Positions 9,724 to 18,748 of a stretch of 64,000 nt of DNA are shown one piece after another. The notes beneath the pieces are model-generated. The model saw only the letters and a list, made by a program, of their open reading frames with translations, was not told the origin of the DNA and ran no database searches. Every line of letters starts with the position of its first letter. Position 1 is the first letter of the stretch. The stretch covers positions 1 through 64,000 of the forward strand of contig JAJFIS010000031.1 in assembly GCA_021774735.1 (NCBI GenBank). Reading direction: 5' to 3'. The position numbers were made by a program, and so were the translations under genes. The stretch is from Alphaproteobacteria bacterium (lineage in GTDB: Bacteria; Pseudomonadota; Alphaproteobacteria; Sphingomonadales; Kordiimonadaceae).

Positions 9724-11061
9724 ATGGCTTCAGCGGCAGAACAGTTAGCTGCGAATATTAATTTTGGCTCGATTGCTAAGGCAGAAGAGCTGAAAAAGCG
9801 TATCTGGTTCGCCCTTGGCGCACTGGTCGTTTACCGTTTTTGCAGCTATATCACTCTGCCCGGTGTTGACCCGGTCCAGTTGAAGATTTTGTTCGAGCGC
9901 ATGCAAGGTGGCTTTCTGGATATGGTGAATACCTTCTCCGGTGGTTCGCTGCAGCGGATGAGCATCATTGCCTTGAACATTATGCCCTATATTTCTGCTT
10001 CAATCATTATGCAGTTGATGACCAGTATGTCATCGAAACTGGCACAATTGAAAAAAGAAGGCGAGCAGGGTCGCAAAAAGATCAACCAATATACCCGCTA
10101 TGGCACCGTGCTTTTGACCGTCGTGCAAGGCTTCACACTTGCTAAGGGCTTGGAAGCGGGCGGTGTTGTTACAGACCCGGGCTGGTTCTTTGAACTGACA
10201 ACCGTGGTCACGCTTGTGGGCGGCACCATGTTCTTGATGTGGTTAGGTGAGCAAATCACTCAGCGTGGTATTGGTAACGGCATCTCCCTGATTATTTTTG
10301 CAGGCATCGTGGCTGAACTGCCCGGTGCGCTGGCACAAGCTTTCGAGCTCAACAGCCAAGGTTCCATGACGCTCGCTGTATTGTTGGCTATTTTGGTGGG
10401 CTCTGCGGGGCTTATCTGGTTTATCGTTCTCTGTGAGCGGGCGCAGCGCCGTATTCTCGTGCAATATCCCAAGCGCCAAACCGCGCGTGGTGGGGGCATG
10501 CAGGCTGAAACATCGCATTTGCCAATGAAGCTGAATGTGGCTGGTGTTATCCCGCCGATTTTTGCCAGCTCGCTTTTGATGATGCCGCTTAGTGTTGCGC
10601 AATTTTATGCTGCGACCGAAGATGCACCACTTTGGTTGACCACCTTGACGTCTTATATGGGGCAAGGCCAGCCGATTTATATTGCGCTTTATGTGCTGTT
10701 GATCGTTTTCTTCTGTTTCTTCTACACGTCTATTCAGTTTAACCCTGAAGATGTGGCGGATAACCTGAAAAAGCAAAATGGTTTTGTGGCCGGCATTCGA
10801 CCGGGTGAACGTACCGCACAATATTTGGATTATGTTTTAACGCGTCTTACCGTTATCGGTTCAGCCTATTTGGCGGTGGTCTGTGTGATTCCCGAAGTTT
10901 TAATCAGCAATGCATCCATTCCTTTCTATATTGGCGGTACCAGCCTGTTGATTGTGGTGAATGTGACCATGGATACGGTTGGTCAGATCCATAGCCATTT
11001 GATGGCGCAGCAATATGAAAGCCTTATTAAGAAATCGAAAATCCGGGGGAAACGTCGGTGA
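9724..11061 (+). CDS. secY: Protein translocase subunit SecY
   Basis: SecY is the channel subunit of the SecYEG translocon in the inner membrane. The 445-residue protein has ten hydrophobic segments. Landmarks are GIGNGISLIIFAGI in the middle, the cytoplasmic loop with YPKRQTARGG, and PEDVADNLKKQNGFVAGIRPG toward the end. AGGAGTG precedes the ATG. The adk GTG start overlaps its stop by four bases (GTGA), so the pair is coupled. secY followed by adk inside the ribosomal block is usual in alphaproteobacteria. Confidence 0.98.
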   Translation: MASAAEQLAANINFGSIAKAEELKKRIWFALGALVVYRFCSYITLPGVDPVQLKILFERMQGGFLDMVNTFSGGSLQRMSIIALNIMPYISASIIMQLMTSMSSKLAQLKKEGEQGRKKINQYTRYGTVLLTVVQGFTLAKGLEAGGVVTDPGWFFELTTVVTLVGGTMFLMWLGEQITQRGIGNGISLIIFAGIVAELPGALAQAFELNSQGSMTLAVLLAILVGSAGLIWFIVLCERAQRRILVQYPKRQTARGGGMQAETSHLPMKLNVAGVIPPIFASSLLMMPLSVAQFYAATEDAPLWLTTLTSYMGQGQPIYIALYVLLIVFFCFFYTSIQFNPEDVADNLKKQNGFVAGIRPGERTAQYLDYVLTRLTVIGSAYLAVVCVIPEVLISNASIPFYIGGTSLLIVVNVTMDTVGQIHSHLMAQQYESLIKKSKIRGKRR

Positions 11062-11705
11062 TCTTGATACTGTTTGGCCCTCCCGGTGCTGGTAAAGGCA
11101 CACAGGCACAGCGCTTGGAAAAATCGCATGGACTTGTGCAATTATCCACTGGCGATATGTTACGTGCTGCAGTGACTGCAAAAACCGAGAATGGTGTGCG
11201 GGCGCAGGAAAAAATGGCGTCGGGCAAATTAGTATCAGATGATATTGTGATCGGTATCATTAATGAGCGGATCGCTGCAGAAGATTGTAAGGGTGGTTTT
11301 ATTCTCGATGGTTTCCCGCGCACGGCTGCGCAGGCCGAAGCCTTGGATGAAATGCTAAATGAACAAGGCCTGAAATTGGATCATGTAATCCTAATGAGGG
11401 TCGATGACGACGCGCTGGTTGATCGGGTTTCCGGTCGATTTGCGTGCGGTGCCTGTGGCGCTGGCTATCACGATAGTTTTAAACCTACAAAGGTTGAAGG
11501 TGTTTGTGATGAATGTGGGGCTACTGATTTCAGTCGCCGCAAAGATGATAATAGGGAGACCGTGGCAACGCGTTTGACAGCATATTACGCTGACACCGCA
11601 CCAGTGTTGCCATATTATTCCGAACAGGGTGTTTTGACGCAAGTTGATGGCATGGCAGGGATCGATGAGGTTGCTGCTGAAATTGCTAGTGTTCTGGACG
11701 CTTAA
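11058..11705 (+). CDS. adk: Adenylate kinase with a four-cysteine lid
   Basis: Adenylate kinase interconverts ATP and AMP with two ADP in the cytoplasm. The 215-residue protein begins with the P-loop (LFGPPGAGKGTQAQRLE) and has the DGFPRTAAQAEAL motif. The lid domain carries CxxC twice (FACGACGAGYH and GVCDECGATDF), the pattern of the zinc-binding long form. Translation starts at a GTG overlapping the secY stop. The remaining 114 bases before rpsM hold a promoter. Confidence 0.97.
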   Translation: MILILFGPPGAGKGTQAQRLEKSHGLVQLSTGDMLRAAVTAKTENGVRAQEKMASGKLVSDDIVIGIINERIAAEDCKGGFILDGFPRTAAQAEALDEMLNEQGLKLDHVILMRVDDDALVDRVSGRFACGACGAGYHDSFKPTKVEGVCDECGATDFSRRKDDNRETVATRLTAYYADTAPVLPYYSEQGVLTQVDGMAGIDEVAAEIASVLDA

Positions 11706-11723
11706 AAAAAGTGTAACCGGGTG

Positions 11724-11761
11724 TTGACGGCGGGGCTTTAATGCATATAATCCCCGCTTTT
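11724..11761 (+). promoter_or_regulatory. Strong promoter of the rpsM-rpsK-rpoA-rplQ operon, inside a terminator-like hairpin
   Basis: TTGACG (11724-11729), a 16-base spacer and a perfect TATAAT (11746-11751) form a strong sigma-70-type promoter about 70 bases before rpsM. The same bases carry an inverted repeat, GCGGGG (11730-11735) and CCCCGC (11752-11757), followed by TTTT. In transcripts arriving from adk this could act as a weak terminator, while the DNA initiates a fresh alpha-operon transcript. The promoter call is strong; the dual role is inference. Confidence 0.7.
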
Positions 11762-11819
11762 GGCGCGTTCCCCGTGTTATGGACGTTGTTGTGTTATGTA
11801 ATGATCAGGAGAAACGATC

Positions 11820-12188
11820 GTGGCACGTATTGCAGGCGTAAATATTCCAACCAATAAAAGGGTTGAAATTGCGCTAACTTATATTCATGGAATTGGTCAT
11901 ACATCGGCCAAGGACATTTGCTCTAAACTCGGCTTTCCTTTTGAGCGCCGGGTTAATGAATTGTCGGATGCGGAAGTTATCCAAATTCGCGAAATGATTG
12001 ATGGCGACTTTAAAGTGGAGGGTGACCTTCGCCGTGAAGTAGCTATGAACATCAAACGTTTGATGGACCTCAAGACTTATCGTGGGCTTCGTCATCGGAT
12101 GAAATTACCTACTCGTGGTCAGCGGACGCATACAAATGCCCGCACGCGTAAGGGTAAAGCCGTCGCTATTGCCGGTAAGAAGAAATAA
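11820..12188 (+). CDS. rpsM: 30S ribosomal protein S13
   Basis: S13 sits at the top of the 30S head and contacts the P-site tRNA and the 50S subunit. The 122-residue protein starts at a GTG (11820), preceded by AGGAG (11808-11812). It shows [21 protein letters not shown] and the C-terminal [16 protein letters not shown]. It is the first gene of the alpha operon; a strong promoter lies just upstream. Confidence 0.97.
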   Translation: MARIAGVNIPTNKRVEIALTYIHGIGHTSAKDICSKLGFPFERRVNELSDAEVIQIREMIDGDFKVEGDLRREVAMNIKRLMDLKTYRGLRHRMKLPTRGQRTHTNARTRKGKAVAIAGKKK

Positions 12189-12252
12189 TTTATTTAACAA
12201 AAGCTGTTTAGGACTTCCATAGTACTATACAAATCAGAAGGGTCTGACTGAG

Positions 12253-12642
12253 ATGGCTAAAGAACCAACTCGAATTAAGCGTCGCGAACGCAAGAACATC
12301 AGCAATGGTGTTGCGCATGTGAACGCTTCTTTTAACAACACCATGGTTACCATTACCGACGTCCAGGGCAATGCTATCTCCTGGTCATCTGCGGGCATGA
12401 TGGGCTTTAAAGGGTCTCGTAAATCCACGCCTTATGCTGCGCAGGTTGCCGCTGAAGACGCGGGTAAAAAGGCACAAGATCACGGTGTTAAAACACTTGA
12501 AGTAGAGGTTAAGGGGCCGGGCGCTGGTCGCGAATCGGCTCTGCGGGCGCTTCAGTCCATTGGCCTTACCATCACCTCAATTCGTGATGTCACATCGATA
12601 CCCCATAATGGGTGTCGTCCACCGAAACGTCGCCGCGTCTAA
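12253..12642 (+). CDS. rpsK: 30S ribosomal protein S11
   Basis: S11 forms part of the 30S platform near the mRNA exit. The 129-residue protein contains [21 protein letters not shown] near the start and the conserved [19 protein letters not shown] end. It follows rpsM after a 64-base spacer. No rpsD follows; rpoA comes next, as is usual in alphaproteobacteria. Confidence 0.97.
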   Translation: MAKEPTRIKRRERKNISNGVAHVNASFNNTMVTITDVQGNAISWSSAGMMGFKGSRKSTPYAAQVAAEDAGKKAQDHGVKTLEVEVKGPGAGRESALRALQSIGLTITSIRDVTSIPHNGCRPPKRRRV

Positions 12643-12703
12643 GGCGGGTGAGTAGTTTACATAACTAATTGCCCATTAGGGCGTTGAAGGCGAGGGATAT
12701 ATC

Positions 12704-13720
12704 GTGATCCAAAAAAACTGGCAGGAACTGATTAAACCAAATGGTCTGACCATTGAACCGGGCGCTGACCCATTGCGTAAAGCAAAGCTTGTCGTGGAGC
12801 CGCTAGAGCGGGGCTACGGTCAAACACTGGGCAATAGCTTGCGCCGGGTGCTTTTGTCATCGCTGCAAGGTGGTGCTGTAACCAGCATTCAGATCGAAGG
12901 TGTTTTACATGAATTTTCGTCCGTACCGGGTGTACGCGAAGATGTGACAGACATTGTTTTGAATATTAAACAACTTCCCGTGCGGGTAACAGCAGATACA
13001 GACAAGCGTTTGCATCTGACGGCGACCGGACCCGGCGAAGTTAAGGCAAGCCAAATCAGTGAAGTTGCTGATGTGGAAATCCTTGATAAAGAACTGGTGA
13101 TTTGTCACCTGGACGAAGGCGCGACCTTAAATATGGAGCTGACCGTGGCAAGCGGCAAGGGCTATGTTTCAGCAGATCGCAACCGTCCTGATGATGCACC
13201 AATTGGTCTTATTCCAATTGATGCGCTCTATAGCCCGGTTACCAAAGTTAGCTACAAAGTAGAGAATACTCGCGAGGGTAAAGTTCTGGACTATGATAAG
13301 CTTTCTATGGAAGTTGAAACGGATGGTACCGTTACACCAGAAGATTCAATCGCTTTTGCATCCCGCATTCTGCAAGACCAATTGCAATTGTTCATCAACT
13401 TCGATGAGCCAGAGCCAACGGTTGTGGATAAAGGTGATGAAGAGCCTGAGATCAACAGGCAATTATTGCGCAAAGTGGATGAGCTTGAGCTATCTGTTCG
13501 GTCGGCCAATTGCCTTAAGAACGATAATATTGTTTATATTGGCGATTTGGTTCAGAAAACTGAAGCAGAGATGCTACGGACACCAAACTTTGGCCGTAAA
13601 TCATTGAATGAAATTAAGGAAGTTCTATCCACCATGGGCTTGCGCCTTGGCATGGAGCTACCGGCTTGGCCGCCTGAAAACATCGAAGAGATGGCCAAGA
13701 AGTTGGAACAAGAATTTTAA
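12704..13720 (+). CDS. rpoA: RNA polymerase subunit alpha
   Basis: The alpha dimer scaffolds RNA polymerase, and its C-terminal domain contacts UP elements and activators. The 338-residue protein starts at a GTG with GAGGGA upstream. It has the N-terminal dimerisation domain ([19 protein letters not shown]) and the C-terminal domain with [19 protein letters not shown] and [13 protein letters not shown]. Length is typical for the class. It is separated from rplQ by 99 bases holding two hairpins. Confidence 0.98.
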   Translation: MIQKNWQELIKPNGLTIEPGADPLRKAKLVVEPLERGYGQTLGNSLRRVLLSSLQGGAVTSIQIEGVLHEFSSVPGVREDVTDIVLNIKQLPVRVTADTDKRLHLTATGPGEVKASQISEVADVEILDKELVICHLDEGATLNMELTVASGKGYVSADRNRPDDAPIGLIPIDALYSPVTKVSYKVENTREGKVLDYDKLSMEVETDGTVTPEDSIAFASRILQDQLQLFINFDEPEPTVVDKGDEEPEINRQLLRKVDELELSVRSANCLKNDNIVYIGDLVQKTEAEMLRTPNFGRKSLNEIKEVLSTMGLRLGMELPAWPPENIEEMAKKLEQEF

Positions 13721-13726
13721 AAACCT

Positions 13727-13787
13727 CCCCTCTTGCATTAAGAGGGGCCACCTGCTGGTACTATGCTCCGGGATGTATGCTGGAGCA
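13727..13787 (+). other. Two consecutive hairpins in the rpoA-rplQ spacer
   Basis: The first is a perfect 8-pair stem, CCCCTCTT (13727-13734) and AAGAGGGG (13740-13747), around a GCATT loop. The second pairs TGCTCC (13764-13769) with GGAGCA (13782-13787). Neither is followed by a T-run, so they do not look like terminators. They may be RNase processing sites or protein-binding leaders that uncouple L17 from alpha synthesis. The folds are visible; the role is inference. Confidence 0.45.
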
Positions 13788-13819
13788 CAAGGCCGGATAG
13801 GCAAATAAGGAGATGACCA

Positions 13820-14242
13820 ATGCGTCACCGCAAAGCTGGGCGTAAGCTCAATAGAACTTCTAGCCACCGTAAGGCTATGTTTATCAATATGGCTCAGGCC
13901 CTCGTTAAGCATGAGCAGATTGTAACAACCTTGCCAAAGGCCAAAGATTTGGCGCCGATCGTTGAAAAACTGATCACTCTGGGTAAAAAAGGTGGCCTTG
14001 CCAACCGCCGTTTGGCGATAGCCCGTCTGCAAGACGAAGCAATGGTTGCTAAATTATTTGATGAGCTGGCCACCCGCTATGCAGAACGCTCTGGTGGTTA
14101 CACCCGCGTTTTGAAAGCCGGATACCGGTACGGCGATAACGCACCAATGGCTGTTATTGAACTGGTGGAACGCAATGAAGATGCCAAAGGCATGGACAGC
14201 GGCCCCCTTGATGAAGAGATGGGTGAAGACGAAGCAGCTTAA
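13820..14242 (+). CDS. rplQ: 50S ribosomal protein L17
   Basis: L17 is a 50S protein near the exit-tunnel mouth. The 140-residue product begins [20 protein letters not shown] and shows [21 protein letters not shown]. An acidic tail (about 20 residues ending [10 protein letters not shown]) is typical of alphaproteobacterial L17. AAGGAG precedes the ATG. It closes the ribosomal block, and a rho-independent terminator follows. Confidence 0.97.
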   Translation: MRHRKAGRKLNRTSSHRKAMFINMAQALVKHEQIVTTLPKAKDLAPIVEKLITLGKKGGLANRRLAIARLQDEAMVAKLFDELATRYAERSGGYTRVLKAGYRYGDNAPMAVIELVERNEDAKGMDSGPLDEEMGEDEAA

Positions 14243-14267
14243 GGCTCTTTGTTCCTGATATAAGTTT

Positions 14268-14298
14268 AAAAGGCGGCTCAGCTAGGGTCGCCTTTTTC
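14268..14298 (+). terminator. Rho-independent terminator after rplQ
   Basis: AAAAGGCG (14268-14275) pairs perfectly with CGCCTTTT (14289-14296), and the T-run continues to 14297. It closes the ribosomal transcription unit. The stem and T-run are plainly visible. Confidence 0.85.
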
Positions 14299-14472
14299 TA
14301 TTTTATCCAGCATGGGTAGACGCGGCATAGCATGTCAAAGATCCCATTGCCGCAATATCGCCCAGTTTACTCTTCATTTTAAGTGGATAATAATGCATTT
14401 AATGCCTCTTGCATGCAGCGTCGAATAAGGCCAAATTGCAATGATAGACACGATAAGCGGAGTTAAGGATCC

Positions 14473-15978
14473 ATGAAGCGAATAATAAGCCTGTTAATGG
14501 TCGGAATGTTTGCGGCAATATCGCCTGCAACCGCGCAAGACGTTGAAGAGCCCTTGGGCGAAGAAGCTGCCGTGAGGCAGCAGCCTGATGATCCGATCCA
14601 ATTGCGCCGGGTGCCCGATAGCATGATAGAGGCAAAACTGTCTTTTGCGCCGCTCGTTGGCCATGCCGCACCTGCGGTGGTTAATATCTATACCCGTAAA
14701 ATTGTCCAAACGCGTCGGTCTTCTATGCTTGATGATCCGATGTTTAAGCGTTTCTTTGGTGATAAATTTAGTTTCGGTGCGCCGCAAAAAAGGGTGCAAG
14801 GGTCATTGGGCTCTGGCGTTATTGTGCGTAGCAGCGGTGTCATTGTAACCAATAACCATGTGATCGACGGTGCGGATCAAATTACGGTGGTGCTATCTGA
14901 TCGCCGGGAATTTGAAGCGACATTAATATTGGCGGACGCGCGTACCGACTTAGCGATCTTGAAAATAACGCCGAATGAGGATGATAACCTCGCGACCCTC
15001 AGCCTTTCTGATTCTGATGATATTTTGGTGGGTGATATGGTTTTGGCCATTGGCAATCCTTTTGGTGTTGGTCAAACGGTAACCAGCGGTATTGTTTCTG
15101 GCACGGCGCGCACCCAAAAGGGCATTTCTGACTTGGGCTTTTTCATCCAGACCGACGCAGCTATTAACCCCGGCAATTCGGGCGGGGCGCTTGTTTCGAT
15201 GGATGGCACTTTGCTCGGCATTAATTCGGCGATTTACAGTCGCTCGGGCGGTTCCAACGGCATCGGCTTTGCCATTCCGGCCAACATGGTGCGTACCGTA
15301 TTGCGCGCCGCCCTTGATGAAGGCGAGCTAGCACGGCCATGGCTTGGCATTCGCGGGCAATCGGTCACGGCGGAACTTGCTGATGGTTTGGGGCTCACGC
15401 GCCCCGGCGGTGTGCTGGTTGATATGGTGTGGCCCGAAAGCCCAGCTGACTATGCGGGCATAAGAAGCGGTGATGTGGTCATGGGCGTTGATGGCCGCGA
15501 GGTGATCGATAAGGGCGGGTTGAACTACCGCGTTGCCACCCAAGAGGAAGACGCCATTGTGCCCGTTAGCATTTTGCGTGATGGTGAGATGGTATCATTG
15601 GATGTTCCCCTAGCCTTACCGCCAGAAAGTCCGCTTAGAGCAATAACCCTGCTTGATGGACGGCACCCGTTCCAAGGGGTTAGTGTTGGCAATCTATCTC
15701 CGCGCTTTAATGAAGAGTTGAAAATTGACCCCTTTGTCAGCGGCGTGATGGTGCTGCGTCTGACCCGCCGTACACCGGCGGCTCGCTATCAATTTTTACA
15801 CGCGGGTGACCTGTTGCTAGAAATTAATGGCCAGACGATAAATCAGGTCGCGGATGTGGAGGCTGCACTGGACGATAGTGCGGAAGAATATTTATACCGC
15901 ATCAATCGCCGGGGTATCTTGCAGGACTGTATAATCATTCCAAACCAGTCGTACCGTTGCCGGCAGGCGGGTCGGTGA
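14473..15978 (+). CDS. degP: Do-family periplasmic serine endopeptidase (HtrA/DegP type)
   Basis: Periplasmic protease and chaperone that clears misfolded envelope proteins. The 501-residue protein has a signal peptide (residues 1-22, likely cut after ATAQ). The trypsin-like domain has triad residues His129 (TNNHVID), Asp159 (TDLAILK) and Ser236 (NPGNSGGAL), and two PDZ domains follow. It could equally be named DegQ or MucD; the paralogue is not resolvable here. The rarA GTG start overlaps its stop (GTGA at 15975-15978). The 230-base gap upstream holds the rplQ terminator and no other feature I can support. Confidence 0.92.
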   Translation: MKRIISLLMVGMFAAISPATAQDVEEPLGEEAAVRQQPDDPIQLRRVPDSMIEAKLSFAPLVGHAAPAVVNIYTRKIVQTRRSSMLDDPMFKRFFGDKFSFGAPQKRVQGSLGSGVIVRSSGVIVTNNHVIDGADQITVVLSDRREFEATLILADARTDLAILKITPNEDDNLATLSLSDSDDILVGDMVLAIGNPFGVGQTVTSGIVSGTARTQKGISDLGFFIQTDAAINPGNSGGALVSMDGTLLGINSAIYSRSGGSNGIGFAIPANMVRTVLRAALDEGELARPWLGIRGQSVTAELADGLGLTRPGGVLVDMVWPESPADYAGIRSGDVVMGVDGREVIDKGGLNYRVATQEEDAIVPVSILRDGEMVSLDVPLALPPESPLRAITLLDGRHPFQGVSVGNLSPRFNEELKIDPFVSGVMVLRLTRRTPAARYQFLHAGDLLLEINGQTINQVADVEAALDDSAEEYLYRINRRGILQDCIIIPNQSYRCRQAGR

Positions 15979-17276
15979 GCGACCTTTTTGCCAGCGCAGG
16001 CATGGGCGATGATGCGCCGCGCCCACTGGCAGACAGGTTAAGACCCAAGGCTCTCACCGAAGTTGTCGGCCAAGATCATTTGATCGGCGAAGCGGGTCCA
16101 CTCGGGCGGATGGTGAAAAGCGGTAAGCTTGCAAGTGTTGTTCTGTGGGGCCCACCGGGCACAGGCAAGACAACCATCGCCCGGCTGCTCGCAGATCATG
16201 GTAATTTACATTTCGAGCAGATTAGCGCCATTTTCTCTGGCGTCGCGGACTTGAAGAAGATTTTTGCCGCCGCTGAGGCCAAGCGCTTAAGCGGGCAGGG
16301 CACCTTGCTTTTTGTTGATGAGATCCACCGCTTTAACCGCGCCCAACAAGATGGTTTTTTGCCTTTCGTGGAAAATGGCACCGTTGTGCTGGTCGGGGCA
16401 ACGACCGAAAATCCATCCTTTGAGCTTAACGGAGCGCTGCTAAGCCGGATGCAAGTCTTGGTGCTGAAGCGGCATGATGACAGTTCCCTTGATGCCTTAA
16501 TGGACCGCGCCGAAGCGGATATGAACCGCACTCTGCCCTTAGACGCCGATGCACGAGAGACCTTAAAGGCGATGGCGGACGGCGATGGGCGTTATCTTTT
16601 AAACTGCGCTGAGACCTTGTTCGACCTGGTATCAGGCGGTGAAAAACTGGATATCAAGGCGCTTGGCGAGTTGATGCAAAAGCGCGCACCTATCTATGAC
16701 AAAAATAAAGAAGAACATTATAACCTGATCAGCGCTTTGCATAAGTCCTTGCGAGGCTCTGACGCCGATGCCGCGCTTTATTGGCTATCTCGCATGTTGG
16801 TGGGCGGCGAAGACCCGGTTTATATCATCCGGCGGCTCGTGCGTTTTGCCAGCGAGGACATCGGCCTGGCGGACCCGCAGGCGCTAGTTCAATGTTTGGC
16901 GGCTAAAGACGTTTATATGTTTCTTGGCAGCCCAGAAGGCGAGCTTGCCATAGTGCAGGCTGTTATTTACCTTGCAACTGCCCCTAAATCAAATGCTGCT
17001 TATATGGCCGAAAAAGGGGCAAAAAGCCTTGCGCGCAAAACTGGATCGCTAGCGCCGCCCGCGCATATTTTAAATGCCCCCACCGATATGATGAAAGACC
17101 TTGGTTACGGCAAAGGCTATGCCTATGACCATGACAGCGCTGATGGTTTTTCCGGTCAGGATTATTTCCCGGATAGTTTGGATCGCAGCACGTTGTATGT
17201 GCCCAAAGAGCGAGGCTTCGAGCGTGAAATTAAGAAGCGCTTAGATTACTGGGCGAAATTGCGGGCTGAATTATAA
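15975..17276 (+). CDS. rarA: Replication-associated recombination ATPase RarA (MgsA)
   Basis: RarA is an AAA+ ATPase related to clamp loaders and RuvB that acts at stalled replication forks. From the GTG at 15975 the protein is 433 residues. That start overlaps the protease stop in the GTGA manner; a TTG at 15957 is possible but less likely. It shows LRPKALTEVVGQDHLIG, Walker A (WGPPGTGKTTIARLLA), Walker B (LLFVDEIHRFNRAQQD), sensor 1 (VGATTENPSFELN), and the C-terminal tetramerisation domain. Confidence 0.95.
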   Translation: MSDLFASAGMGDDAPRPLADRLRPKALTEVVGQDHLIGEAGPLGRMVKSGKLASVVLWGPPGTGKTTIARLLADHGNLHFEQISAIFSGVADLKKIFAAAEAKRLSGQGTLLFVDEIHRFNRAQQDGFLPFVENGTVVLVGATTENPSFELNGALLSRMQVLVLKRHDDSSLDALMDRAEADMNRTLPLDADARETLKAMADGDGRYLLNCAETLFDLVSGGEKLDIKALGELMQKRAPIYDKNKEEHYNLISALHKSLRGSDADAALYWLSRMLVGGEDPVYIIRRLVRFASEDIGLADPQALVQCLAAKDVYMFLGSPEGELAIVQAVIYLATAPKSNAAYMAEKGAKSLARKTGSLAPPAHILNAPTDMMKDLGYGKGYAYDHDSADGFSGQDYFPDSLDRSTLYVPKERGFEREIKKRLDYWAKLRAEL

Positions 17277-17372
17277 ATAACTGGAACTGGTATCTGTTGG
17301 CGCTTTCGCTTATGGTGCGCGAAAATGAAGGCTTGATTTATGGCCTGATGCTAAAAGCTGGAGAAAAGCAAC

Positions 17373-17750
17373 ATGCGAATGATTTTGGCGATAGCGCTTG
17401 GCGGTGCCTTTGGTGCTGTTTCGCGCCACTTTATTGCAGCAGCCGTTGGTCGCCAAATGGGGCACGGCTTTCCGTGGGGGACGCTCGCGGTCAATCTGCT
17501 CGGCAGCTTTATCATGGGTTTCATGATCGTTTATTTCACCCACCGGTTAAATCTGTCAAATGAAGTAAAAGCCCTGATCACAGTTGGCTTTTTAGGCAGC
17601 CTTACGACATTTTCTACCTTCTCGATGGAAATTGGCAAGTTTATTGAAACCGCACAATATGGAAGTGCCGCCATTTATATTGGTGTCTCTGTGGTTATTG
17701 GCGTAGCGGCATTATTTTTGGGTATGACGACGGGAAGGCTGTTGGTGTGA
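17373..17750 (+). CDS. crcB: Fluoride exporter CrcB (Fluc)
   Basis: CrcB/Fluc forms dual-topology dimeric fluoride channels in the inner membrane. The 125-residue protein has four hydrophobic segments. Family motifs are GGAFGAVSRHF at the N-terminus, PWGTLAVNLLGSFIMG, and the GFLGSLTTFSTFSMEI segment with the conserved Thr/Phe track. The rluC-type GTG start overlaps its stop. The 96 bases upstream do not show a convincing fluoride riboswitch. Confidence 0.95.
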   Translation: MRMILAIALGGAFGAVSRHFIAAAVGRQMGHGFPWGTLAVNLLGSFIMGFMIVYFTHRLNLSNEVKALITVGFLGSLTTFSTFSMEIGKFIETAQYGSAAIYIGVSVVIGVAALFLGMTTGRLLV

Positions 17751-18748
17751 GTGAGGAGAAAAGGGAAACCGGTAAGGGTGTTCAAAAAATTACCGTTACT
17801 GAAAGTGATGTTGGTATAACGCTGGACCGTTGGTTCAAGCGCAATGTGCCAGAACTTACCTTTGGGCGTCTGCAAAAACTGATGCGCAAGGGTGACGTGC
17901 GGCTCGACGGCAAGCGTGTCAAGGGCAAGGAAAAATTGGAAGTGGGACAAGTGGTGCGGGTGCCGCCGATTGGTGTTGTACCGCCCCAGCCCGTGCGGGA
18001 AGCCAAGAGCTTAAGTGACGCTGACATTCAAGAAATTCAAAATATGGTTCTTTATATGGATGATAGCGTCATTGTGCTGAACAAGCCTCCGGGCCTGGCC
18101 ACCCAAGGTGGCACGGGGCAGACCCGCCATATTGATGGGCTGCTGGAAGGCTTGCGTTATGGCAGTGAACACCGGCCACGCTTGGTCCACCGGCTAGATA
18201 AAGACACATCGGGCGTATTGCTCATCGGTCGCAGCCCCAATGCTTCATCAGCGCTCGCCAAAGGCTTTCAAAGCAAGACCTGTGATAAACGCTATTTTGC
18301 ACTGGTTGTTGGTGTGCCGGATGAACGGCGGGGGCGCATCAAGCTGACGATGGAAAAAGTGCCGGGTAAATACGGCGAGAAAATGGAAGTCACCAAAGAC
18401 GGTAAAAAGTCGATGACCGATTATTTTGTCGTCGAAAGCGCTGCACAGCGCACGGCGTGGCTGGCGCTGAAGCCCCATACAGGGCGAACCCATCAATTGC
18501 GCTTACATACTGCCGAAATGGGCACACCCATCGTTGGGGACGGCAAATACGGCGGCGCAGAGGCATTTCTAACTGGTTCTATCAGCCGCAAGTTACATCT
18601 TCACGCCCGTTTCATATCATTTCCCCACCCAAACGGCGGCATGATGACCGCCACCGCCCCCTTGCCGGACCATATGAAGGCATCATTTGAGATGCTCGAC
18701 TTTGATCTCGACAGTTATGAGGACTTATTTACTGAGGATAGTATGTGA
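17747..18748 (+). CDS. rluC: 23S rRNA pseudouridine synthase, RluC/RluD type
   Basis: Converts specific uridines of 23S rRNA to pseudouridine. The 333-residue protein has an S4 RNA-binding domain (TFGRLQKLMRKGDVRLDGKR, about residues 33-55). The synthase domain has catalytic Asp in LVHRLDKDTSGVLL, followed by KPHTGRTHQLRLH. A GTG start overlaps the crcB stop. RluC is favoured because this gene neighbourhood is common for alphaproteobacterial RluC, but RluD-type specificity cannot be excluded from sequence alone. Confidence 0.9.
   Translation: MSEEKRETGKGVQKITVTESDVGITLDRWFKRNVPELTFGRLQKLMRKGDVRLDGKRVKGKEKLEVGQVVRVPPIGVVPPQPVREAKSLSDADIQEIQNMVLYMDDSVIVLNKPPGLATQGGTGQTRHIDGLLEGLRYGSEHRPRLVHRLDKDTSGVLLIGRSPNASSALAKGFQSKTCDKRYFALVVGVPDERRGRIKLTMEKVPGKYGEKMEVTKDGKKSMTDYFVVESAAQRTAWLALKPHTGRTHQLRLHTAEMGTPIVGDGKYGGAEAFLTGSISRKLHLHARFISFPHPNGGMMTATAPLPDHMKASFEMLDFDLDSYEDLFTEDSM

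Noticed and set aside
10243-10821. 192-residue minus-strand frame inside secY
   Set aside because: It lies wholly within secY, whose protein is unmistakable, and its composition (rich in His, Arg and Gln) is typical of a shadow frame.
11762-11819. S4-type autoregulatory pseudoknot in the rpsM leader
   Set aside because: rpsD is not part of this operon and no clear pseudoknot pairing can be drawn by eye in the short leader.
17277-17372. Fluoride riboswitch upstream of crcB
   Set aside because: The gap has small G/C-rich stretches and a CTGATGC segment, but the ordered conserved bases of the crcB motif are not there. A covariance-model search (crcB RNA) would settle it.
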